Assembly (NCBI GenBank): GCA_007844125.1
Contig: CM017561.1
Span: 33,805,406 to 33,869,405 of the forward strand
Length of the DNA stretch: 64,000 bases
Reading direction: 5' to 3'
From: Sinonovacula constricta
Lineage: Eukaryota; Mollusca; Bivalvia; Cardiida; Solecurtidae
The number at the start of each line of letters is the position of its first letter. The stretch's first letter is position 1. The position numbers were made by a program, and so were the translations under genes. Of the stretch, positions 35,912 through 49,790 are shown in pieces. The notes beneath the pieces are model-generated. The model made no database searches. It was not told the DNA's origin and worked only from the letters and a program-made list of their open reading frames with translations.

Positions 35912-38900
35912 TCTATACCTAAAAAGACAACTGCAACTGAACAAGGTCTACACTATTCACTATACCTGATTAGACATCTCCAACTAAACTAGGTCTACAC
36001 TTTTTACCTGTACCTGATCAGACAACTCCATCTGAACAAGGTCTACACTATTCACCTGTACCTGATCAGACATCTCCAACTGAACTAGGTCTACACTATT
36101 CACTGTACCTGATCAGACATCTCCAACTGAACTAGTTCTACACTATTCACCTGTACCTGATCAGACATCTCCAACTGAACTAGGTCTACACTATTCACTG
36201 TACCTGATCAGACATCTCCAACTGAACAAGGTCTATACTATTCACCTGTACCTAATCAGACATCTCCAACTGAACTAGTTCTACACTATTCACCTGTACC
36301 TGATCAGCCATCTCCAACTGAACTAGCTCTACACTATTCACCTGTACCTAATCAGACATCTCCAACTGAACTAGGTCTACACTATTCACTATACCTGATC
36401 AGACATCTCCAACTGAACTAGGTCTACACTATTCACCTGTACCTCATCAGACATCTCCAACTGAACTAGGTCTATACTATTCACCTGTACCTGATCAGAC
36501 ATCTCCAACTGAACTAGGTCTACACTTTTCACCTGTACCTGATCAGCTATCTCCAACTGAACTAGGTCTGTACTATTCACCTGTACCTGATCAAACATCT
36601 CCAACTGAACTCGGTCTACACTATTCACCTGTACCTGATCAGACCTGAACTAGGTCTACACTATTCACCTGTACCTGATCAGACATCTCCAACTGAACTA
36701 AGTCTATACTATTCACCTGTACCTGTTTAGACATCTACAGCTGAACTAGGTCTACACTATTCACCTGTACCTGATTGGACATCTCCAACTGAATTAGGTC
36801 TACACTATTCACCAGTACCTAATCAGACATCTCCAACTGAACTAGGTCTACACTATTCACTATACCTGATCAGACATCTCCAACTGAACTAGGTCTACAC
36901 TATTCACCTGTACCTGATCAGACAGCTCCAACTGAACTAGGTCTACAATATTCACTGTACCTGATCAGACAGCTCCAACTGAACTAGGTCTACACTATTC
37001 ACTGTACCTGATCAGACATCTCCAACTGAACTAGGTCTACACTATTCACTGTACCTGATCAGACATCTCCAACTGAACTAGGTCTACACTATTCACCTGT
37101 ACCTGATCAGACATCTCCAACTGAACTAGGTCTACACTATTCACCTGTACCTGATCAAACAACTCCAACTGAACTAGGTCTACACTATTCACCTGTACCT
37201 GATTAGACATCTCCAACTGAACTAGGTCTACACTATTCACTTGTACCTGATCAGACATCTCCAACTGAACTAGGTCTATACTATTCACCTGTACCTGATC
37301 AGACATCTCTAACTGAACTAGGTCTATACTACTCACCTGTACCTGATCAGACATCAACTGAACTAGCTCTACACTATTCACCTGTACCTGATCAGACATC
37401 TCCAACTGAACTAGGTCTACACTATTCACCTGTACCAGATCAGACATCTCCAACTGAACTAGGTCTACACTATTCATTATACGTGATCAGACATCTCCAA
37501 CTGAACTAGGTCTACACTATTCACCTGTACCTGATCAGACATCTCCAACTGAACTAGGTCTACACTATTCACCTGTACCTGATCAGACATCTCAAACTGA
37601 ACTAGGTCTACACTATTCATTATACCTGATAAGACATCTCCAACTGAACAAGGTCTACACTATTCATTATACCTGATAAGACATCTCCAAATGAACTAGG
37701 TCTACACTATTCACCTGTACCTGATCAGACATCTCCAAATGAACTAGGTCTACACTTTTCACCTGTACCTGATCAGACTTCTTCAACTGAACTAGGTCTA
37801 CACTTTTAACTGTACCTGATCAGACATCTCCAACTGAACTAGCTCTACACTATTCACCTGTACCTGATCAGCCATCTCCAACTGAACTAGGTGAACAGTA
37901 TTCACCTGTACCTGATTGGACATCTCGAACTGAACTAGGTCTACACTATTCACCTGTACCTGATCAGACATCTCGAACTGAACTAGGTCTGCACTATTCA
38001 CCTGTACCTGATCAGCCATCTCCAACTGAACTAGGTCTACACTATTCACCTGTACCTGATCAGCCATCTTCAACTGAACTAGGTCAACAGTATTCACTAT
38101 ACCTGATCAGACATCTCCAAGTGAACAACGTCTACACTATTCACTGTACCTGATCAAATATCTCCAACTGAACTAGGTCTACACTATTCACTATACCTGA
38201 TCAGACATCTCCAACTGAACTAGGTCTACACTATTCACTGTACCTGATCAGACATTTCCAACTGAACTAGGTCTACACTATTCACCTGTACCTGATCATC
38301 CATCTCCAACTGAACTAGGTCAACAGTATTCACTATACCTGATCAGACATCTCCAAGTGAACAAGGTCTACACTATTCACTGTACCTGATCAAACATCTC
38401 CAACTGAACTAGGTCTACACTATTCACTATACCTGATCAGACATCTCCAACTGAACTAGGTCTACACTATTCACTGTACCTGATCAGACATCTCCAACTG
38501 AACTAGGTCTACACTATTCACCTGTACCTGATCAGACATCTCCAACTGAACTAGATCTACGCTATTCACTGTACCTGATCAGACATCTCCAACTGAACTA
38601 GGTGTACACTATTTACCTGTACCTGATCGGACAACTCCAACTGAACAGACAACTCCAACTGATCTAGGTCTACACTATTCACTATACCTGATCAGACATC
38701 TCCAACTGAACTAGGTCTACACTATTCACTGTACCTGATCAGACATCTCCAACTGAACTAGGTCAACAGTATACACTATACCTGATCAGACATCTCCAAA
38801 TGAACAAGGTCTACACTATTCACTGTACCTGATCAAACATCTCCAACTGAACTAGGTCTACACTATTCACTATACCTGATCAGACATCTCCAACTGAACT

Positions 38901-41900
38901 AGATCTACACTATTCACCTGTACCTGATCAGACATCTCCAACTGAATTAGGTCTACACTATTCACCTGTACCTGATCAGACATCTCCAACTGAACTAGGT
39001 CTACACTATTCACTGTACCTGATCAGACATCCCAACTGAACTAGGTCAACAGTATACACTATACCTGATCAGACATCTCCAAATGAACAAGGTCTACGCT
39101 ATTCATTATACCTGATCAGACATCTCCAAGTGAACAAGGTCTACACTATTCACTATACCTGATCAGACATCTCCAACTGAACTAAGTCTACACTATTCAC
39201 CTGTACCTGATCAGACATCTCCCACTGAACTAGGTCTACACTATTCACTGTACGTGGTCAGACATCTCCAACTGAACTAGGTCTACAATGTTCACCTGTA
39301 CCTGATTGGACATCTCCAACTGAACTAGGTCTACACTATTCACTGTACCTGATCAGACAACTCCAACTGAACTAGGTCTACACTATTCACTATACCTGAT
39401 CAGACATCTCCAACTGACCTAGGTCTACACTATTCATTATACCTGATCAGACATTTCCAACTGAACTAGGTCTACACTATTCACTGTACCTGATCAGACA
39501 TCTCCAACTAAACTAGGTCTACACTATTCACTATACCTGATCAGACATCTCCAACTGAACTAGGTCTACACTATTCACCTGTACCTGATCAAACAACTCC
39601 AACTGAACTAGGTCTACACTATTCACCTGTACCAGATCAGACATCTCCAACTGAACAAGGTCTACACTATTCATTATACCTTATGAGACATCTCCAACTG
39701 AACAAGGTCTACACTATTCACCTATACCTGATTAGACATCTCCAACTGAACTAGGCCTACACTATTCACCTGTACCTGATCAGACATATCCAACTGAACT
39801 AGGTCTACACTATTCACCTGTACCTGATCAGACATCTCCAACTGAACTAGGTCTATACTATTCATTATACCTGATAAGACATCTCCAACTGAACTAGGTC
39901 TACACTATTCACTATACCTGATCAGACATCTCCAACTGAACTAGGTCTTCACTATTCACCTGTACCTGATCAGACATCTCCAACTGAACTAGGTCTACAC
40001 TATTCACCTGTACCTGATCAGACATCTCCAATTAAACTAGGTCTACACTATTCACCTGTACCTGAGCAGACATCTCCAACTGAACTAGGTCTACACTATT
40101 TACCTGAACCTAATCAGACAACTCCAACTGAACTAGGTGTACTCTATTCACTATACCTGATCAGACATCTCCAACTGAACTAGGTCTACACTATTCACCT
40201 GTACCTGATCAGACATCTCCAACTAAACTAGGTCTACACTATTCACCTGTACCTGATCAGACAGCCCCAACTGAACTAGGTCTACACTATTCATTCGAAC
40301 ATGATCAGACATCTCCAACTGAACAATGTCTACACTATTCACCTGTACCTGATCAGACAGCTCCAACTGAACTAGGTCTACACTATAAACCTTTTTGATC
40401 AGACATCTCGAACTGAACTAGGTCTACACTATTCACCTGAACCTGATCAAACATCTCCAACTAAACTAGGTCTACACTATTCACCTGTACCTGATCAAAC
40501 ATCTCCAACTGAACTAGGTCTACAATATTCACTATACCTGATCAGACATCTCCAAGTGAACTAGGTCTACACTATTTACTGTACCTGATCAGACATCTCC
40601 AACTGAACTAGGTCTACACTGTTCACTATACCTGATCAGACATCTCCAACTGAACAAGGTCTACACTATTCACCTGTACCAGATCAGACATCTCCAACTG
40701 AACAAGGTCTACACTATTCATTATACCTGATGAGACATCTCCAAGTGAACTAGGTCTACACTATTCACCTGTACCTGATCAGACATCTCCAACTGAACTA
40801 GGTCTACACTGTTCACTATACCTGATCAGACATCTCCAACTGAACAAGGTCTACACTATTCATTATACCTGATGAGACATCTCCAAGTGAACTAGGTCTA
40901 CACTATTCACCTGAACCTGATCAGACATTTCCAACTGAACTAGGTCTACACTATTCACCTGTACCTGATCAGACATCTCCAACTGAACTAGTTCTACACT
41001 TTTCACTGTACCTGATCAGACAACCCCAACTTAACTAGGTTTACACTATTCACCTGTACCAGATCAGACGTCTCCAACTGAACAAGGTCTACACTATTCA
41101 TTATACCTTATGAGACATCTCCAACAGAACAAGGTCTACACTATTCACCTGTACCTGATTAGACATCTCCATTTGAACTAGGTCTACACTATTCACCTGT
41201 ACCTGATCAGACATCTCCAACTGAACGAGGTCTAAACTATTCACCTGTACCTGATCAGACATCTCCAACTGACCTAGGTCTACACTATTCACCTGTACCT
41301 GATCAGACATCTCCAACTGAACAAGGTCTACACTATTCACTATACCTGATCAGATATCTCCCACTGAACTAGGTCTACACTATTCACCTGTACCTGATCG
41401 AACATCTCCAACTGAACTAGGTCTACACTATTCACCTGTACATGATCAGACATCTCCAACTGAACTAGGTCTACACTATTCACTGTACATGATCAAGTAT
41501 CTCCAACTGAACTAGGTCTACATTATTCACCTGTACCTGATCGAACATCTCCAACTGAAGTAGGTCTACACTATTCACCTGTACCTGATCGAACATCTCT
41601 AACTGAACTAGGTCTACACTATTCACCTGTACCTGATTGAACATCTCCAACTGAACTAGGTCTACACTATTCACCTGTACTTGATCGAACATCTCCAACT
41701 GAACTAGGTCTACACTATTCACCTGTACCTGATCGAACATCTCCAACTGAACTAGGTCTACACTATTCACCTGTACCAGATCAGACAACATCAACTGAAC
41801 TAGGTCTACACCATTCATTATAGCTGATCAGACATCTCCAACTGAACTAGGTCTACACTATTCACCTGTACCTGATCGAACATCTCCAAATGAACTAGGT

Positions 41901-44900
41901 CTACACTATTTACCTGTACCTGATCAGACATCTCCACCTGAACTAAGTCTACACTATTCACCTGTACATGATCAGACATCTCCAACTGAACTAGGTCTAC
42001 ACTATTCACCAGTACCTGATCGAACATCTCCAACTGAACTAGGTCTACACTATTCACCTGTACCTGATCGGACATCTCCAACTGAACTAGGTCTATACTA
42101 TTCATTTAAAGTGATCAGACATCTCCACCTGAACGAGGTCTACACTTTTCACCTGTACTTTTTTAAACAACTCCAACTGAAATAGGTCTACATTATTCAC
42201 TGTACCTGATCAGACATCTCCAACTGAACTAGGTCTACAGTATTCACTATACCAGATATGACATCTCCAACTGAACTAGGTCTACACTATTCACCTGTAC
42301 CTGATCAGAAATCTCAAACTGAACAAGGTCTACACTATTCACTATACCTGATAAGACATCTCCAACTGAACTAGGTCTACACTATTCACCTGTACCTGAT
42401 CAGACATCTCCAACTGAACTAGTTCTACACTATTCATTATACCTGATCAGACATCTCCAACAGGACTAGGTCTACACTTTTCACCTGTACCTGATCACAC
42501 ATCTCCAACTGAACTATGTCTACACTATTCACTATACCTGATCAGACATCTCCAACTGAACTAGGTCAACAATATTCACTATACCTGATCAGACATCTCC
42601 AAGTGAACTAGGTCTACACTATTTACCTGTACCTGATCAGACATCTCCAACTGAACTAGGTCTACACTATTCACCTGTACCTGATCAGACATCTCAAACT
42701 GAACTAGTTCTACACTATTCACTGTACCTGATCAGACATCTCCAACTGAACTAGGTCTACACTATTCACCTGTACCTGATCAAACATCTCCAACTGAACT
42801 AGGTCTACACTATTTGTTATACCTGATCAGACATCTCCAACTGAACTAGGTCTACACTATTCACTATACCTGATCAGACATCTCCAACTGAACTAGGTCT
42901 ACACTATTCACTATACCTGATCAGACATCTCCAACTGAACTAGGTCTACACTATTCACCTGTACCTGTACAGACATCTCCAACTGAATTAGGTCTACACT
43001 ATTCACCTGTACCTAATCAGACATCTCCAACTAAACTAGGTCTACACTATTCACCTGTACCTAATCAGACATCTCCAACTGAACTAGGTCTACACTATTC
43101 ACTTGAACATGATCAGACATCTCCAACTGAACAAGGTCTACACTATTCACCTGTACCTGATCAGACATCTCCAACTGAACAAGGTCTACACTATTCACCT
43201 GTACCTGATCAAACATCTCCAACTGAACTAGGTCTACACTATTCACTATACCTGATCAGACATCTCCAACTGAACAAGGTCTACACTATTCACATGTACC
43301 TGATCAAACATCTCCAACTGAACAAGGTCTACACTATTCACCTGTACCTGATCAGACATCTCCAACTGAACTAGGTCTACACTATTCACTTGAACATGAT
43401 CAGACATCTCCAACTGAACAAGGTCTACACTATTCACCTGTACCTAATCAGACATCTCCAACTGAACTAGGTCTACACTATTCACCTGTACCTAATCAGA
43501 CATCTCCAACTGAACTAGGTCTACACTATTCACTTGAACATGATCAGACATCTCCAACTGAACAAGGTCTACACTATTCACTATACCTGATCAGACATCT
43601 CCAACTGAACTAGGTCTACACTATTCACCTGTACCTGTACAGACATCTCCAACTGAATTAGGTCTACACTATTCACCTGTACCTAATCAGACATCTCCAA
43701 CTGAACTAGGTCTACACTATTCATTATACCTGATCAGACATCTCCAACTGAACTAGGTCTACACTATTCATTATACCTGATCAGATATCTCCAACTGAAC
43801 AAGGTCTATACTATTCACCTGTACCTGATCAGACATCTCCAACTGAACTAGGTCAACACTATTCACTATACCTCATCAGACATCTCCACCTGAATTAGGT
43901 CTACACTATTCACCTGTACCTGATCAGACATCTCCACCTGAACTAGGTCTACACTATTCACATGTACCTGATTGAACATCTCCAACTGAACTAGGTCTAC
44001 ACTATTCACCTGTACCTGATCTGACATCTCCAACTGGACAAGGTCTATACTATTCACCTGTACCTGATCAGACATCTCCAACTGAACTAGGTCTACACGA
44101 TTCACCTGTACCTGATCAGACATCTCCAACTGAACTAGGTCTACACTATTCACCTGTACCTGATCAGACATCTCAAACTGAACTAGGTCTACACTATTTA
44201 CCTGTACCTGATCAGACATCTCCAACTGAACTAGGTCTACACTATTCACCTGTACCTGATCAGACATCTCCAACTGAACTAGGTCTACACTATACACCTG
44301 TACCTGATCAGACAGCTCCAACTGAACTAGGTCTGCACTATTCACCTGTACCTGATCAGACATCTCCACCTGAACTAGGTCTACACTATTCACCTGTACC
44401 TTATCAAACAACTCCAACTGGACTAGGTCTACACTATTCACTATACCTGATCAAACATCTCCAACTGAACTACGTCTACACTATTCACTGTCCCTGATCA
44501 GACAACTCCAACTGAACTATGTCTACACTATTCACCTGTACCTGATCAGACATCTCCAACTAAACTAGGTCTACACTATTCACCTGTACCTGATCAGACA
44601 TCTCCAACTGAACAAGGTCTACACTATTCACCTGTACCTGATCAGACATCTCCAACTGAACTAGGTCTACACTATTCATCTGTACCTGATCAGACATCTC
44701 CAACTGAACTAGGTCTACACTATTCACCTGTACCTGATCAGACATCTCCAACTGAACTAGGTCTACACTATTCACCTGTACCTGATCAGACATCTCCAAC
44801 TGAACTAGGTCTACACTATTCACCTGTACCTGATCAGACAATCTCCAACTGAACTAGGTCTACACTATTCACCTGTACCTGATCAGACATCTCCAACTGA

Positions 44901-46082
44901 ACTAGGTCTACACTATTCACCTGTACCTGATCAGACATCTCCAACTGAACTAGGTCTACACTATTCACCTGTACCTGATCAGACAGCTCCAACTGAACAA
45001 GGTTTACACTATTGACCTGTACCAGATAAGACATCTCCAACTGAACTAGGTCTACACGATTCACTGTACCTGATCAGACATCTCCAACTGAACTAGGTCT
45101 ACACTATTCACCTGTACCTGATCAGACATCTCCAACTGAACTAGGTCTACACTATTCACCTGTACCTGATCAGACAGCTCCAACTGAACTAGGTCTACAC
45201 TATTCACCTGTACCTGATCGGACAACTCCAACTGAACAAGGTTTACACTATTCACCTGTACCTGATCAGACAGTTCCAACTGAACAAGGTTTACACTCTT
45301 CACCTGTACCTGATCAGACAGTTCCAACTGAACTATGTCTACACTATTCACCTGTACCTGATCAGACATCTCCAACTGAACTAGGTCTACACTATTCACC
45401 TGTACCTGATCGGACAGCTCCAACTGAACAAGGTTTACACTATTCACCTGTACCTGATCAGACAGTTCCAACTGAACTATGTCTTCACTATTCACCTGTA
45501 CCAGATCAGACATCTCCAACTGAACTAGGTCTACACTATTCACCTGTACCTAATCAGACAGCTCCAACTGAACTAGGTCTACACTTTTCACCTGTACCTG
45601 ATCGGACATCTCCAACTGAATTAGGTCTACACTATTCACCTGTACCAGATCAGACATCTCCAACTGAACTAGTTCTACACTATTCACCTGTACCTAATCA
45701 GACATCTCCAACTGAACTAGTTCTACACTATTCACCTGTACCAGATCAGACATCTACAACTGAACTAGGTCTACACTATTCACCTGTACCTAATCAGACA
45801 GCTCCAACTGAACTAGGTCTACACTATTCACATGTACCTGATCAAACATCTCCAACTGAACTAGGTCTACACTATTCACATGTACCTGATGAAACATCTC
45901 CAACTGAACTAGGTCTACACTATTCACCTGTACCTGATCAGACATCTCCAACTGAACTAGATGTACACTATTCACCTGTACCTGATCAGCCATCTCCAAC
46001 TGAACTGAATCAACACTACTTGCCTATAATGATCAAACATCTCCAACTAAACTGCATCAACACTATTTGCCTATAATGATCT
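35912..46082. repeat. Giant intronic minisatellite, 48/47-bp unit, about 210 copies
   Basis: The unit reads CTGATCAGACATCTCCAACT GAACTAGGTCTACACTATTC ACCTGTAC. A common variant has CACTGTAC or CACTATAC in place of CACCTGTAC and is 47 bp. Almost every unit keeps TGATCA. Orientation is uniform. Edge units are the most divergent (start: CTATACCTAAAAAGACAACT; end: CTATAATGATC). Subsets recur as higher-order blocks. Copy number is estimated as length divided by period. The minus-strand frames of 60-190 codons with the 16-residue period NSVDLVQLEMSDQVQV are by-products of a unit divisible by three. Confidence 0.97.
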
Positions 46083-46662
46083 ACAGAAATACCCATAAGC
46101 ACTAAAACATACAAACAAAATCCCAACAAACGAACAAACAGTAGATCTGCACAAAAACTAAATGCATCCCAAAGCCATTTTGTCATTTAAACTAGACATC
46201 TTGATCTGCTAAACACCCTTAGATAGAATTTGTGCTGTATGTGTCCTGTGCTAAAGAATGATTAAAAAAAATTCCTACCATAAATGTACTGAACTATATT
46301 GAAATCCTGCTCCTGTTTGTTGTCTGTTTGTCTGGGTTGTGGATTTGTAAACAAGTACAATAGTGTTATTTGATTGCTCAAACAATGTGTACATTTTAAG
46401 GTGTGTGGCTTCACTGAACCTCTTAATCACTCAATAGTGTTGTTTAAGTTTACCTCTCTAAGTCACCAGACAATTTGGAAAATACCATAAAGCTCTTTTA
46501 AAGCACTGAGATTAACATGTTCATTTTTGACATACTTGGCGTTTTAAAACAGTGTGGATAGAAGGAAACATCTTTCAACTAAATCTGTCAAAGTTTTTTT
46601 AAGTTTTTAATAAAGAAACATAAAGGGCTATGTACATGTTTGGTGTGTTTTCCTGTTTACAG
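46083..46662. other. AT-rich spacer after the minisatellite
   Basis: No repeat units remain. Ends in the pyrimidine-rich acceptor at 46644-46662. Confidence 0.5.
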
Positions 46663-46930
46663 GGTCCAAGTGAGAACCAGTTATACTTCCTCTTGGGATG
46701 ATCCAAACCCTAAGGTCCAGCTGTGAGACTGCTGTGTATGGATATGTGAATACTCCTAAGACTGATTCCATGAAGAAACAGGAACAAGATAGAGATTTAG
46801 AGAAGCTCTTTGACATGAATTTAAATGAAAACCAAAAAAAAACTTGTCCAAAAACATTCTAAATAAAAAATAATCCATGAAACCTTGTTTCCAGTTTGCA
46901 AAAAATAAAATGTAGATTTTACATTAAAAG
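46663..46930 (+). other. Putative 3'UTR terminal exon for Rap1 module a
   Basis: Follows a textbook acceptor (GTGTTTTCCTGTTTACAG). Contains AATAAA at 46862 and 46904 with a GT-rich stretch soon after (TGTTTTGGTTGT). An alternative, stronger-looking poly(A) site is AATAAA at 48931 followed by CTTTGTGTGTGTT, which would extend the exon to about 48955. No coding frame, as expected for UTR. Confidence 0.4.
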
Positions 46931-48930
46931 TATATTTCATGAAATAGTGTTTTGGTTGTAATAATTATTTAGTTTTTGCACAATTGATAGTATGTGTAAT
47001 CCTCTTGCTTCATATTTCTGCAAATAGCCCTCTGCTTCTTTTTGTCCAAGCCTTGAGTGCACTTAGTGATCTTAGCCACCTTTTTACAATATTTCCATGT
47101 GTGCAGAAGTTTACATATTGGAGACATTTAAGTAAACATTTAAATGTCTAGAAGGGTGTTATTTATGTGATATGCTGTCAATTTGCTTCAGATTAGTATC
47201 ATTATTTCAGGATTCTGGTAGACAGTTAATAGCTATTTTGTGGTAATGAGTCATTCAATGATCATTGTATATGAATACATTTCATAAAGGTGAGAACAAA
47301 GAAAATGTTGCCAATGCTCTTGTCTACTTTCTACTGCTTGCCAGCATTATCATTGTGCATCTTTTATTAAAACTTAATTTGTGTTATACCATGATCATAA
47401 CTATATGCATAACCAGATTTAAAATTCAAGATTTTTCATAAACAGACTGGTGGTAGGAAAAACATTTCCTTTTTATTAGATCTGGCATAGTTTGAATTTT
47501 CTTAATCACTATAATACTATTCCCATAAAAGAGTCATACTTAATATACTTTGACCTCTAAATTAGCTTGTTTAACAACAATTCATGAAAGTTTAAATATT
47601 ATTTGTATCACATATTTGTAGTGTTTTATCACATGCAGTTAAGTAGATGGTTAAAGCAACAAGTTGTAAAAATAAACATTCTTTGTTGCTTAACTTACAT
47701 GCCATGAGATTACAGTACACATCTGCATCGATATATTTGTCAGCATTCCGTTTAGTCCTTGGTTTATTTCATTTCTTGTATATCCTCTGTGAGCATTACA
47801 ATTATATTTTATTTATTTCAATGCTTTTAGCTGTTCTAATGTATCTTTTAGTAATTATTTATGATTTCTGTGATCAGATTTATGCTTTGGCATTGAAATT
47901 AAATTACTAGGATAGTTATTTAAATGAAATTCATTAAAACTAACTCACCATGTCTGCAATAAATATTTTAGATTATGTATCTTATTTCAACCATTATGGA
48001 AGGTAGAGACTCCATATTTAGATGACAGAGTGGCATTGAAAAGGAAGTTATTTCTTTTAAGTGTATTGAAAATGGAACAAAGTTGGAGCCACATCTTTCA
48101 CACAAGACTGCTTATAAATGTTATCAACAACAGGAAAACACTTCTATATTGTAGCTTATTTTTCTTCCCTTTGTATGCAAGGATGTCAACATAATTGTCT
48201 TGTATTTGTCATAGCATTTAATTAAAGCAACATTTATAATTAAACTATACATATTTCTTTCTTATTCAATTCTCATGAAGAAAGCAACACAGCACAGAGC
48301 AATTTAATCAAAGGTTTATGCTGTGAAGAAGGCAGTTAAGTCTCTCTTGTTCTTTTCAATTTTGAAGTTTATTTTTACATTCTAAAATGCAAATAAAATA
48401 CTAAAATTTAATTCTTATTATAATTAGTTGTCTTTGTGAATTGTATGATTTGTTTGTTGAGTTTAATAAGTCATGTTTCACTGTTTTATTTAAAAGAAAG
48501 TCATGATATAACATTTTGCCTAACTTTCTAGTCAGACATTTTTTTAAATGCACATTTTCCAAATTTGTCTACATGATGCTAATGTTTGCCCAATTTTCCC
48601 AGGATAAGACATAAAGTTGGTATCTTACATGGATAGACTTTTTTAATTTTCATTCATATTTGACAAGGTGGGCAACATTTGTGTTTGCAATGATATTTTA
48701 CTCTTTTTATTTTTAGCTTTTTGTGAAAATGATGAGTACTTTGCATGTTTAAGCTTGTATCAACATTTTTTTTATTTTTATGCCTCAAATTTCTCTTCAA
48801 AGCCAGTATTGTGTGTAAGCCATTGTGGGGAGAGCAAGTCATGTTAATTTTAGTATGAGTGAGGAATTATCTTTTCTGTATAAATATTCATTATTCATAC
48901 ATACTCTGATAAATGTATATGCCTTTCAAA

Positions 48931-48936
48931 AATAAA
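48931..48936 (+). terminator. Poly(A) signal AATAAA with GT-rich downstream element
   Basis: AATAAAGATACC is followed within 25 nt by TTTGTGTGTGTTAC. Good candidate for distal polyadenylation of the CQLL transcript. Confidence 0.45.
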
Positions 48937-49189
48937 GATACCATTTCTGTCTTTGTGTGTGTTACTTTTATTTATGTAGTAAACTATCATTATTACTTTT
49001 CACCTTACATGTGTAACATGTTGTTCACTTATTCAATTGGATGAACATACTATAAAAAAATCTTTTACATATTGTCAAGTCAAAATTGCAGCTGTCACAG
49101 TAATTATTATAATCACACTGTCAATAATATTCAGGTACAAATAAATGTGTATTTAATAAGTGCATTTGATGGAATTATTAACAAGATTT

Positions 49190-49790
49190 TAGCTCACCTG
49201 AGCTCATGCATAGGGTAAGCTATTATGATTGTCTGGCATCACACGTCTGTCAGCGTTCTGTTTACAGTGTCTCATCTGGAACCGCTGGCCCAACTTCAAC
49301 CTCCTCAGAAGCTTCAGCAGGCTGGGGGGACAAAAAGTTTGTCAAAGAATTTTGATTCATTTAAAAATATCAGAGGTGTAGCCAGTTTGCATATGTGGCT
49401 ATGTAGGAAACTTTGACAATCTTCTTGTTAGAAACCACAAGGTCTAGAGCAATTATGATTGGAATACATGTTCCTGGGGTGGCCTTGCATCAACAATGTT
49501 CAAAGAACTTTTATCTGTCAAAAACTGCTGACAGGTTCGTGGCTATTTTCCATATAACTACATTGGAAAACATTTAAAATCTTTTTGTCAGGAAGAAGAA
49601 AGGCTAGAGCCTTGATATTTGGTATGCATGTTCCTTGGGTGGACCTGTATTAAGATTGTTCAAACATAGCTGCTATAAATGGTTATGGAAAATTTTGAAA
49701 TCCTGTTGTCCAAAACTACAATAACTAGAGCCTTAATATTTGGTATACATATTCCCTTGGTGTTTATTGTGTCATGTGACTGATGTCAAT
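49190..49790 (+). repeat. Interspersed repeat beginning AGCTCACCTGAGCTC, with ~150-bp internal units
   Basis: TTTTAGCTCACCTGAGCTCA is followed by ATAGGGTAAGCTATTATGAT, the usual opening of a repeat I associate with bivalve genomes. Then come decayed units with the phrase CTAGAGCCTTGATATTTGGT plus ATGCATGTTCCTTGGGTGG near 49442, 49600 and 49725. Family not verified. Confidence 0.6.

Larger units (their letters stand above)
35551..46662 (+). other. Putative 3'UTR intron of module a (contains the minisatellite)
   Basis: From GTAAGA (35551) to GTGTTTTCCTGTTTACAG (46662), about 11.1 kb. It holds SINE copy B (35635-35872), the 48-bp array (35912-46082), and 580 bp of AT-rich DNA before the acceptor. 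Confidence 0.5.

Noticed and set aside
36389..45999. Ladder of minus-strand open frames with the 16-residue period NSVDLVQLEMSDQVQV
   Set aside because: The 48-bp unit is divisible by three and happens to lack stops in one frame. Each 47-bp unit breaks the frame, there are no splice or start signals common to the blocks, and the array is intronic to Rap1 on the other strand.
35912..46082. Regularly spaced repeats suggesting a CRISPR-like array
   Set aside because: Units abut with no unique spacers, and the setting is a eukaryotic intron.
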